From: Candidatus Poribacteria bacterium
GTDB lineage: Bacteria > Poribacteria > WGA-4E > WGA-3G
Reading direction: 5' to 3'
Length of the DNA: 55,830 nt
Assembly: GCA_022825665.1 (NCBI GenBank)
Contig: JAJDWI010000023.1
Coordinates: forward strand, 1-55,830
The notes below the pieces were generated by a model. That model made no database searches, had not been told where the DNA came from, and was given only the letters and a program-made list of their open reading frames with translations. A program made the translations under genes and the position numbers. How positions within the stretch are numbered: the stretch's first letter is position 1; each line of letters begins with the position of its first letter. Shown here piece after piece: positions 15,938 to 24,539 of the stretch.

Positions 15938-18703
15938 ATGAGCGAATTAAAACATATTTTATCAACAATATCGCGTCCATTCCAACAAGAATTGCGTATG
16001 GGATGTCAAGATAATGTCGTCATAAACGGAATGGCTGCTTATGTTGACCTTTGGATTGGTCAGGCAAGAAAACTTGAACTTACTAATCAGGAAAAACTGA
16101 TTGTAAATCATATTGTAGATCTGTTTAAAAGCTATTCCAGCATCTCACCAAAGGAACGCAAAAGTGTCATTGAAAACACTACCGAACAGATCAATACGTT
16201 ACTTGCAGGTAAGGAAATAACAAATCTACCTTCAACACAGAATTCCAATACACAAGAGACAACACAGAAGACATCGGAACAAATAACAGAGAATGATAAA
16301 CCATCATCTACAATTTCAAATCAATTTGATAATTTACCGCTTTTTCAAAACACAAATATACCTAAACAAACGAGTACTTCGGAAAATATTAACTCTCAAT
16401 CAAACTCAGAACCAGTTATCAATAAGAATAGTCCAAAATCATCTATCCTTCCGTTTGAAGTTATCCCTAAAACCCAAACTGAATACGTTGAAAATGATGA
16501 GGACGCACCTATTACACTTGGAGATACACCTGTTACAACAGATGTCGAATCGCTTGAGATTTTCAACAATCCTCTACAATATGTTAAAGGTATTGGTCCT
16601 CGTCGGTCTGAAATATTAGAGGAAGAAATCAAAATCAGCACAGTAGGAGGATTGCTGGAATACTACCCACGCGATTACATTGATAGATCGAAAATTATTG
16701 AAATATACAATGTGGGTCGGACTGAAGATGGCGAACCAGAGACTATACAAGGTAGGGTTGTAAATCATGTCACGACACCACCAGTCACAAAAGGTCGTAA
16801 AAGTATCGGCAAGGTGTCAATTTATGATGGTACTGGGGTTGCAATTTTAGTCAATTTCGGAAGACGTATTGGGTATATTAATTCAATTCTTCCAATTGAT
16901 ACGGAAGTAGTCATTAGCGGTAAATTCACAAGACGTTACAACGAAATACAAACAACTGACTATGAATTTGAGATTTTTGATGAAGATAACCTGATTCATA
17001 CAAAACGAATCGTCCCAAAATATCCGCTAACAAAGAAACTCACTGCGAAAATGCTACGGACTGCTGTCAGTAACACATTAGATGAATATGGAAGCAAAGT
17101 GCCTGAAATACTTCCACTCCAACTACGCCATAATAATAAGTTAATTGACAGACAAAAGGCTATCAACGAGATACACTTTCCATCATCAGAAACACATCGT
17201 AATGCAGCACAAAGACGACTTGCGTTTGATGAATTCTTCCTATTGAGTCTTGGTATGGAGATGCGAAAGGATACCAGAACTTCACAAAGCGGGATACAAT
17301 TTCAGATTGATACAACTATACAAGACAGTAATTCTTTACTACGGAGATTTAGCAATTCCTTACCCTTTAATTTGACGGATGCCCAAAAACGCGTTTTTGC
17401 TGAAATCAAGGAAGACATGCAGAGCAAACGTGTGATGAATAGATTGATACAGGGTGATGTCGGTTCGGGTAAAACCGTTGTTGCTGCAATGGCATTATTG
17501 AGCGCAATTCAGAACGGTTATCAAGGTGCGATAATGGTTCCAACAGAAATCCTTGCGGAACAGCATCATCAAAATCTATCAGCAATGCTATCATCACTCG
17601 ACGTTAATGTTGTCCTTCTAAAGAGTGATCTATCAAAGTCAGACAGAGAAGATGCATTGACAGCAATATCTGATGGTTCGGCAAACTTAATCGTTGGCAC
17701 ACAAGCATTGATACAGGAAGGCGTTGATTTTCATAAACTCGGTCTTGTCATCATTGATGAACAACACAGGTTCGGTGTGATGCAACGGGCAACTCTAAGG
17801 AGCAAAGCAAAATCATCATCTAATGAGAACGGTAATGACAATGAAACACAAATATCTCCTGATGTTCTGGTTATGACAGCAACACCGATTCCAAGAACTC
17901 TCTCACTTACCATTTATGGTGATCTCAACATATCCGTAATTGATGAACTACCACCGGGAAGACAGCAAATAGAGACCCGTTGGGTCAAGGAAAAAGACCG
18001 TGCAGATTTATATACCAAAATTGAGCGCGAAATTCGTCAAGGAAAACAGGCTTATATAGTCTATCCGCTTGTTGAAGAATCTGAAAAGCTTGAGGAATTG
18101 AAAGCAGCAACAAGTATGGCGGAACATATCCAAAAAGATGTCTTTCCACAACTACGCGTTGGACTTTTACACGGACAGATGAAATCAATAGAAAAACAGG
18201 AGATAATGACTAAGTTCAATGCACGTGAACTTGATATTTTAGTAGCAACAACAGTGATTGAGGTGGGTATTGATGTCCCAAACGCTACGTTGATGGTGAT
18301 CGAAAACGCTGAACGGTTTGGTCTGGCACAGCTACATCAGTTACGCGGAAGAGTCGGTAGAGGAAGTGATAAATCCTTTTGTTACCTTGTTGCAACCCCA
18401 AGAACAGATGATTCATACAGACGAATACAAGTGATGATTCGATCTAACAATGGATTTGATATTGCCGAAGAAGATTTGAATATACGCGGTCCAGGTGAGT
18501 TCTTTGGAACACGTCAGTCAGGTATTCCAACATTTAAGATAGCAAATATCATCAGTGATGCTGCACTATTAGAATCCGCTAAGAAAGAGGCAGAATTGGT
18601 AATAAAAAAGGATCCGAAACTTAATCAACCAGAGCATCAACTAATGAAACGGATGTTAACTGCACATTGGAAGGGACATTTGGAAATTGCGTCTGTTGGG
18701 TAG
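15938..18703 (+). CDS. recG: ATP-dependent DNA helicase RecG
   Basis: A 921-residue RecG, which remodels stalled replication forks and Holliday junctions. Order: an extra N-terminal helical segment (about 1-85); a Ser/Thr/Asn/Gln-rich low-complexity linker (about 85-200); the wedge/OB domain starting LQYVKGIGPRRSEILEE; Walker A GDVGSGKT at about 506; DEQHRFG (about 607); MTATPIPRTLSLTIYGD; and the RecG-type C-terminal helicase domain with QLRGRVGRG and GPGEFFGTRQSG. The start at 15938 is chosen because AAAGG precedes it; the ATG at 15920 has no such site. E. coli RecG is near 690 residues, so the N-terminal extension explains the extra length. Confidence 0.95.
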   Translation: MSELKHILSTISRPFQQELRMGCQDNVVINGMAAYVDLWIGQARKLELTNQEKLIVNHIVDLFKSYSSISPKERKSVIENTTEQINTLLAGKEITNLPSTQNSNTQETTQKTSEQITENDKPSSTISNQFDNLPLFQNTNIPKQTSTSENINSQSNSEPVINKNSPKSSILPFEVIPKTQTEYVENDEDAPITLGDTPVTTDVESLEIFNNPLQYVKGIGPRRSEILEEEIKISTVGGLLEYYPRDYIDRSKIIEIYNVGRTEDGEPETIQGRVVNHVTTPPVTKGRKSIGKVSIYDGTGVAILVNFGRRIGYINSILPIDTEVVISGKFTRRYNEIQTTDYEFEIFDEDNLIHTKRIVPKYPLTKKLTAKMLRTAVSNTLDEYGSKVPEILPLQLRHNNKLIDRQKAINEIHFPSSETHRNAAQRRLAFDEFFLLSLGMEMRKDTRTSQSGIQFQIDTTIQDSNSLLRRFSNSLPFNLTDAQKRVFAEIKEDMQSKRVMNRLIQGDVGSGKTVVAAMALLSAIQNGYQGAIMVPTEILAEQHHQNLSAMLSSLDVNVVLLKSDLSKSDREDALTAISDGSANLIVGTQALIQEGVDFHKLGLVIIDEQHRFGVMQRATLRSKAKSSSNENGNDNETQISPDVLVMTATPIPRTLSLTIYGDLNISVIDELPPGRQQIETRWVKEKDRADLYTKIEREIRQGKQAYIVYPLVEESEKLEELKAATSMAEHIQKDVFPQLRVGLLHGQMKSIEKQEIMTKFNARELDILVATTVIEVGIDVPNATLMVIENAERFGLAQLHQLRGRVGRGSDKSFCYLVATPRTDDSYRRIQVMIRSNNGFDIAEEDLNIRGPGEFFGTRQSGIPTFKIANIISDAALLESAKKEAELVIKKDPKLNQPEHQLMKRMLTAHWKGHLEIASVG

Positions 18704-18706
18704 AAA

Positions 18707-19675
18707 CTATATCTCGTCAACTACAAATCTATATAGTTGTGGTATAGTCACAGAAAAATCTCCGGAGATATGGTAACTTTCTCCACCATCTTTGACGGTG
18801 CGAATGAGGATAGTTTTCTTGGGACGGTGGTAGTAGTGTGCATCGGTAGGGTTTCCTTCCTCCTGAAAATCTGGAAAGTCAATTAAATCAAAATTGGCAG
18901 TGGTAAAATATCGTATATCTTCTCCACGTTGTGTTGCTATGTTTCGCGCCATAGAAAGGCTTTTGAGATATACCTCAGGTCCCATCACTGCAGAACCCAA
19001 GTTCAGGAAAACACCACCTTCTAAAAGTGAAACAGAATGAGCAAACCGTAGAAAGTCTTCTCCAGATGTCCAACCGATAGCAGCATAATCTGCAGTAGGA
19101 TGTTGGTCGGTAATATCGTATCCGATACCTTTGTGAACAGTAATTGGGACACCTAACCGATATGCTGCCGCAAATATACTCACACCACGATGCGGAAATG
19201 ATATCCCCTTTTCACCTTTCTCTATTAACCTGCCAATTGCTTCACCAAAACCTATTTTATCTTGGTAACCTCTAACGATTGCTTCGTTCAGGTAACTGCC
19301 AGTTTCTTCCCAGTTACCGAACTTACCATCCTTTATGTATACCTCAACATCTTCAAGTGTTGCCCCGATATGTGCTATTTCAAAATCGTGAATTGCACAC
19401 GCACCGTTAGTCGCGATGTGTGTAATCACACCGCGTTCCATCAAGTCTATGATATACCGAGAGTTCCCTCTACGCATCACATGTGCACCCATCATCCAAA
19501 TAACCTGCTTACCATTTTGAGAAGCTTGTTTTATGTGTTCGGCAACTATGTTAAGACGGTCATTTTCATAGTAGGGTGTTTCAGCATCTAAGGGGTAGAT
19601 GTCAGCTACCGTCATTTTATGTTGACGGTCAGAGAGGGGTAAGACTGTTAGGTGGGAACGATCGAGATAGGACAT
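18707..19675 (-). CDS. Deoxyhypusine-synthase-like protein of unknown bacterial function
   Basis: A 322-residue protein. The segments MMGAHVMRRGNSRYIIDLM, THIATNGACAIHDFEIAHIG, ISFPHRGVSIFAAAYRLGV and VFLNLGSAVMGPEVYLKS look like bacterial proteins often labelled deoxyhypusine-synthase family, an NAD-dependent fold. The expected role in eIF5A modification does not apply to bacteria, so the true reaction is unknown. I recognise the family only moderately. The ATG at 19675 is preferred over the TTG at 19678. Its stop lies 3 bp from the convergent recG stop, and it lies 40 bp downstream of the smc stop on the same strand. Confidence 0.65.
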   Translation of the reverse strand: MSYLDRSHLTVLPLSDRQHKMTVADIYPLDAETPYYENDRLNIVAEHIKQASQNGKQVIWMMGAHVMRRGNSRYIIDLMERGVITHIATNGACAIHDFEIAHIGATLEDVEVYIKDGKFGNWEETGSYLNEAIVRGYQDKIGFGEAIGRLIEKGEKGISFPHRGVSIFAAAYRLGVPITVHKGIGYDITDQHPTADYAAIGWTSGEDFLRFAHSVSLLEGGVFLNLGSAVMGPEVYLKSLSMARNIATQRGEDIRYFTTANFDLIDFPDFQEEGNPTDAHYYHRPKKTILIRTVKDGGESYHISGDFSVTIPQLYRFVVDEI

Positions 19676-19715
19676 CAATCTATGATTGTATATTAACTAT
19701 TGACTGTAGATAACT

Positions 19716-22700
19716 CTATCTACTCTCAAATTTCTTTGTGACAAGTTTAGACATACCTGCTTGTTCCATTGTTACGCCATACATCACATCCGCTATTTCC
19801 ATAGTACGTCTATTATGTGTGATAATAACAAATTGAGTGTTATCAGAATAGGCACGGATAAGATTTGTAAAACGTAAGACATTTGCTTCGTCAAGTGATG
19901 CATCAACTTCGTCAAGCACGCAGAAGGGACTTGGTTTTATTTTGAACACTGCAAAAAGAAGTCCTATAGCAACGAGAGAACGTTCACCACCGGATAGTTG
20001 AGTAATGTTTTGTGGACGTTTTCCGGGAGGACGCGCGATAATATCAATTCCTGATTCTAAAATATCAGTTTCATCAGTAAGCCGTAATTCAGTTTCTCCC
20101 CCGCCAAAAAGTTGAGTAAATACTTCCTGAAAGTTAGTTTTTACTTTTTCGAAGGTTTTTAGAAACTCATCACGAGATGTATCGTTGATTTTCTGAATTG
20201 CTTGATAAGCAGATTTTATTGAATTTTGAATATCATCGCGCTGTGTAATCTGAAAGTCTAAACGTTTTTTGTATTCTTGATAAGTCTTTATCGCCTTGAG
20301 ATTTACATCACCTATTGCCGATATATCGGCTTTCAATTTTTCTATGTTATCTAACAAGTCAATTTCGTCAAGTTCGGTGGATACTGTTTCGTTTTCTGAA
20401 TCAACTGTTTGGATCATGGGCTTTGGAAATTCGTCAATAGAAACACCATATTTATCAAGGATACGATTAGAATTTGATTTAAGCTGCATCTCCAATTGTG
20501 TGGTTTTTACTTCAAGTTGTTGATGTAAGCGATTCTGCTTCTCATGTTGCCGCCGTGTACTCCGTATCTCCTTATGTAGAGTTTCAATTTCATTGACAAG
20601 TCCATCACGTTCTTGTATAAACTCATCACATTCAGCTTCTGCTTCAGCTCTATCTCCTTCAATCTGTAGGAATTTGCGTTCCGCTCCTTTAATCTGATTT
20701 GCGATTTCGTGTTTATTTTGTTCATCATTGTCAATAATTTCTTGCTGTTTAATTATTTCTTGTTCAATATGGAGCTGTGATTGGTCAATGCCTTCCAATT
20801 CATTTTGCATGCCGTTGATTTTTCCTTGTTGTCCTGCCAGGAACACCTCTCTTTTCTGTATTTCTTCAACAAGTTCATCCCTTTTAATCGTATCACTATC
20901 AATTCCTTCAGACATTCTTTGGATCTTGTTCTGTGTTTGTTTCTGTTTTTTTGAAAGTTCTTCTATTTCAGCATCAAGGTTTATTTGTTCATCACGAGAA
21001 ATGTCAACCTTCTCTTGGTGTCGTTTATTTTCAATTTCTACATCAGCAAGTAGTTTTTCAAGTCGAGATATATTCTTTTCTGCGATGTCCCTATCTTTCA
21101 ATTTCGCAGCTTTTTCAATCTGTTTGTCTTGGAGTTGAGCTGACAGTTTTTGTTTAGTTTGCTGTGTCTCCGCAATTGTTGATGCGTAACCTTTACGTTT
21201 TTCAAGATTTTGCGTTTTAATTCTGGTAAGATCCTCAATTTTACTTTTTAACACATCCAATTCATTTACACGACTTAGAAGACCAGTTTTCTTTTGTTCA
21301 GTATAACCACCGGTAATAGATCCAGAGGTATTGATTAATTCACCGTCCAAGGTAACCATACGAACATTAGGTCTGAATCGCCGTTTAAGTCCAATTGCAT
21401 CATCCAATTTTTCAACAATGAGGGTGTTACCTAACAGATGTTGAACTGCACTCTGATATTTATAATCAAAATCCACCAATTCTTCAGCAATACCGATGAC
21501 TCCCGGTTCTTCAAGAAGTTTATGATCAGAGAAAGTTCTCCTTCGGATTATATCAAGTGGTATAAATGTTACCCTTCCCGCTTGGTTTCTTTTGAGGAAT
21601 TTGATACCAGCATCTGCATCTTCTGCAGTTTCTGCTATTACATTTTGGATCGCACTACCAAGAGCAACTTCTATAGCAATTTCAAATTCATTATCTGTTT
21701 GAATAAGTTCAGCAACTACACCACATATCCCTCTAAACTCATTAGGATATTGGGATTTTGCTTGCATAATTGCACTTACTCCAGCATAGTATCCCCTATA
21801 GGAAGATTGCATCTGCTTTAAAGTATTATACTGTGTGACACTACCTCCCAATGATTCTTGTAATCCGTTTATTTTTAATTCAATCTGACGAAGTGAGTTT
21901 TGTGCCTCATTATATATTGATTCTACTTTGCCTTTTTCAGTCTCTATTTGAACAATGTCTGATTCAATTAGCGTGGTAGATTGTTGAATTTTTTCAAAGT
22001 TCTCTGTGGCGGATTGATATTCTGCTTTTAAGGAATCAGTATTTTCTTGAATTTTATTGAGATTGTCTTGTGAACTTGTTACTGCTTCCTTAATTGATAT
22101 TAGTCTGTTTTCTCGGATTGCAAGGTCAGTGTTAATTTGTTGTAGTGTAGACTTTGCATCTTGTACAGTTTCTTTCGCTCTATCAATACGTGAGTTGGAA
22201 TCTTCTAAGACTGTCTTGCGACCAAATAAACGACTCTCTTCAATTTTATATGCTGATTCAAGTTTTTTCTTTTCTTGCGTGCGTTCTCGTTTACGTGTCT
22301 GTAATTGAGACTTCTGATTATCTAAAGAATCAAGTGTTTCTAATGCTCTTTGTCGTTGTTGACCTATATTAAGTTGATTCTCTTTGTGAACTACGATTTG
22401 ACGTTCTATTTTTTCTGCATTAGCTGAAATTTCACTAATTCTATTTTGTGATTCTACTATGATATTATCTAACTCAGTTTTCCTGACTGTGGCACTGTCA
22501 ATTCTTTCTTCTGATTCCTGAATTAACTCGTTCACATCGCTAACTTCATTAAGGATAGCATCTAATTTCTCTTGTTTCTCACGATACTCTACGGCAAGCT
22601 TTTCATGTTTCTTATATGCAAGGCTTAGTTCTAAATGTTGGAGTTTTTCATGTAATGATTGGTAGTGTTCGGCTTGTTCAGCTTGTTTCTTTAAGGATTC

Positions 22701-23306
22701 AGTATCACTTTCCAATCCTTGAATTACATCATTAATCCGAACTAAATTCTGTTTTGTTGCCTCTAATTCACGAAGTGTAATTTTCCTGTTGTGTTTGTAT
22801 TTTGTGATACCCGCAACTTCGTCAAATAAAAATCGTCGCTCTTCAGGACGAACGTTGAGTATCAAATCAATTTTACTTTGTTCCATGACCGAATAAGCAT
22901 CAACACCTATTCCTGTATCCATGAATAACTCGCTAATATCTCGAAGTCGACATGGTGTGTTGTTAATGAGATAACTACTCTCACCATCGCGTGTAAGTTG
23001 TCTGCCTACTTCAACATCTGGCGATCCTACAGAGAGATTATCTGATATATTTTTAAAGGAGAGGGAAACACTTGCTTTTTGTGCCGGGTTGAATTTAGAA
23101 CCACCATTGAATAGTAAGTCTCGCATATTAGTACATCTGAGTGCACGCGCGCTTTTTTCCCCAAGGACCCAACGAATTGCATCAGAAACATTACTCTTAC
23201 CGCATCCGTTAGGTCCAACAATTGTGGTGATACCGGGCTCAAGAATTAGTTCTACCTCTTCGGCAAAACTTTTGAAACCACTTACTTTGATGCTATTTAA
23301 GTGCAA
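19716..23306 (-). CDS. smc: Chromosome segregation protein SMC, TTG start
   Basis: A 1196-residue SMC. Walker A is VGPNGCGKSN near residue 31, followed by two long coiled coils (about 165-500 and 660-1010) around the hinge (about 515-640, containing RGICGVVAELI and TLDGELINTSGSITGG). The C-terminal ATPase half has LSGGERSLVAIGLLFAV (signature) and CVLDEVDASLDEANV (Walker B). The start is set at TTG 23304-23306 because AGGAGG (complement of 23313-23318) lies 6 bases upstream and the protein then begins LHLNSIKVSGFKSF, as SMCs do; the GTG at 23327 would run through that site. No scpA or scpB is in the window. It is next to comF. Confidence 0.95.
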   Translation of the reverse strand: MHLNSIKVSGFKSFAEEVELILEPGITTIVGPNGCGKSNVSDAIRWVLGEKSARALRCTNMRDLLFNGGSKFNPAQKASVSLSFKNISDNLSVGSPDVEVGRQLTRDGESSYLINNTPCRLRDISELFMDTGIGVDAYSVMEQSKIDLILNVRPEERRFLFDEVAGITKYKHNRKITLRELEATKQNLVRINDVIQGLESDTESLKKQAEQAEHYQSLHEKLQHLELSLAYKKHEKLAVEYREKQEKLDAILNEVSDVNELIQESEERIDSATVRKTELDNIIVESQNRISEISANAEKIERQIVVHKENQLNIGQQRQRALETLDSLDNQKSQLQTRKRERTQEKKKLESAYKIEESRLFGRKTVLEDSNSRIDRAKETVQDAKSTLQQINTDLAIRENRLISIKEAVTSSQDNLNKIQENTDSLKAEYQSATENFEKIQQSTTLIESDIVQIETEKGKVESIYNEAQNSLRQIELKINGLQESLGGSVTQYNTLKQMQSSYRGYYAGVSAIMQAKSQYPNEFRGICGVVAELIQTDNEFEIAIEVALGSAIQNVIAETAEDADAGIKFLKRNQAGRVTFIPLDIIRRRTFSDHKLLEEPGVIGIAEELVDFDYKYQSAVQHLLGNTLIVEKLDDAIGLKRRFRPNVRMVTLDGELINTSGSITGGYTEQKKTGLLSRVNELDVLKSKIEDLTRIKTQNLEKRKGYASTIAETQQTKQKLSAQLQDKQIEKAAKLKDRDIAEKNISRLEKLLADVEIENKRHQEKVDISRDEQINLDAEIEELSKKQKQTQNKIQRMSEGIDSDTIKRDELVEEIQKREVFLAGQQGKINGMQNELEGIDQSQLHIEQEIIKQQEIIDNDEQNKHEIANQIKGAERKFLQIEGDRAEAEAECDEFIQERDGLVNEIETLHKEIRSTRRQHEKQNRLHQQLEVKTTQLEMQLKSNSNRILDKYGVSIDEFPKPMIQTVDSENETVSTELDEIDLLDNIEKLKADISAIGDVNLKAIKTYQEYKKRLDFQITQRDDIQNSIKSAYQAIQKINDTSRDEFLKTFEKVKTNFQEVFTQLFGGGETELRLTDETDILESGIDIIARPPGKRPQNITQLSGGERSLVAIGLLFAVFKIKPSPFCVLDEVDASLDEANVLRFTNLIRAYSDNTQFVIITHNRRTMEIADVMYGVTMEQAGMSKLVTKKFESR

Positions 23307-23312
23307 AGTTAG

Positions 23313-23318
23313 CCTCCT
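23313..23318 (-). promoter_or_regulatory. Consensus Shine-Dalgarno deciding the smc TTG start
   Basis: A perfect AGGAGG on the minus strand, 6 bases before the TTG at 23306. It lies inside the longer frame that would start at GTG 23327, which argues for the TTG start. Confidence 0.7.
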
Positions 23319-23393
23319 ACCAATCACATTTCGTCAAGTTTGTTATCAGTTAGTTAATCTAATTGTTAATACGAAAAAGACACCTTATCGGTT

Positions 23394-24131
23394 TCATACA
23401 GGATTTAATGCTCTTGCCAATGTAAGGACATCAATTTCCATTGGGTCTGCATTCCATAACACCTTTACTGCCTCGCGGACTGTAGCACCTGTGGTATATA
23501 CATCATCAAGAACAAGTAATTTCTTATCTCGGACGACTTCACTCCTTCGTAGTGCGAATGCCCCTATTATATTCGTTTGACGTGCTTCTCTATCCAAACT
23601 ACTCTGTGGAGATGTATTCTTTTCCCGAATTAGTGCGTCCATAAGAATCGGATTATTACTCATTTTACTAATGTGGTTGGCAAGTAACATAGTTTGGTTG
23701 AAACCTCTTTCACGCAAACGTTTTTTGTGAATAGGGATTGGCAAAATATAATCATATTCATCAAAGGAAAAATCGTTTGGTAGGTTTGCTATTATTAGTT
23801 GTCCAAGGTGTTTTACAAGGTTAGTTCGTTTTTCAAATTTATATAGGTGGATAAGGTGTTGAAGCGTTCCATGGTAAATACCGATCGTACGAAGTTTGCC
23901 ATACTGTGGCGGTTTGGTAGCACAATCAGCACAGATACCTTCGGCATTTGGAATTCCGCAAATTTCACACCATGGTGGAGAAATAATATCAATATTAGTC
24001 CAACATGTATCACAGACATAAGGAACCGATTCAATACCGATAATCTTTTCACAGACTCTACATTGTGCAGGGTAGATAAATGAGACTGCTGTTTCAATAG
24101 TTTGATGGAATATAGATGGACGTAATTGCAT
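23394..24131 (-). CDS. ComF-family phosphoribosyltransferase-like protein
   Basis: A 245-residue ComF/GntX-family protein. The N-terminal part has paired Cys typical of the double-zinc-finger region (CRVC, CDTC, CEIC and CADC, about residues 24-71). The C-terminal phosphoribosyltransferase-like domain contains YILPIPIHKKRLRERGFNQ and the PRPP loop VLDDVYTTGATVREA near residue 203. In Bacillus and Haemophilus, ComF proteins help DNA uptake in competence. No other competence genes are in view. It lies 87 bp upstream of smc on the same strand. Confidence 0.88.
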   Translation of the reverse strand: MQLRPSIFHQTIETAVSFIYPAQCRVCEKIIGIESVPYVCDTCWTNIDIISPPWCEICGIPNAEGICADCATKPPQYGKLRTIGIYHGTLQHLIHLYKFEKRTNLVKHLGQLIIANLPNDFSFDEYDYILPIPIHKKRLRERGFNQTMLLANHISKMSNNPILMDALIREKNTSPQSSLDREARQTNIIGAFALRRSEVVRDKKLLVLDDVYTTGATVREAVKVLWNADPMEIDVLTLARALNPV

Positions 24132-24539
24132 TTCTTTTTGTTATTTTGAAAGTAAAGATATGATAGTTTAACACAAGCAGGTGATAATGTCAATGTCTAT
24201 GTATATGAGACCAGAGTCCTTCAGTTTTCGTTAATTCGTAGAAATATGTCTTAAAGTCGCGACCGGTAAATCAAGAAATCAACGGTATGAATGCCTTTTG
24301 GCATTCCCCCAAATCAACGCCGAATGCGCGTCCGGCATTAGGCGGGTCGGTCCTACAGAAGAGGGTGTGAGGTGAAGACAGACGAGGCGACCTCGCCCCT
24401 ACGATGTTGTCTGAACCAGGATTATGGGATTTACAGGATAAGAGGTCACATCTACAGAAGAAAGATTACCAATCAACAACAATAGTTGAATCCAGTAATG
24501 GGATGATAATTATTTGAATTGGTATTATTTATCCTCCGG
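24132..24539. repeat. Intergenic repeat island, related to the island at 47.1 kb
   Basis: No gene is seen. Block one (24221-24256, containing AATTCGTAGAAATAT) and block two (24349-24423, containing GAGGTGAAGACAG and CCCCTACGATG) match 47052-47088 and 47103-47179 in the same order. Between them here sits a 34-bp unit (24276-24309) identical to 12664-12697, followed by a GAATGCGCG/GGCATT unit like that near 12625. Block two runs into a CCAGGATT-type unit (24411-24445) also seen near 34140 and 55570. Confidence 0.7.

Noticed and set aside
15781-16014. 77-residue open frame before recG
   Set aside because: It overlaps the well-supported recG start in another frame and shows no motif.
20296-23580. 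Plus-strand open frames opposite smc and comF
   Set aside because: They are antisense to strongly conserved genes, with no independent support.
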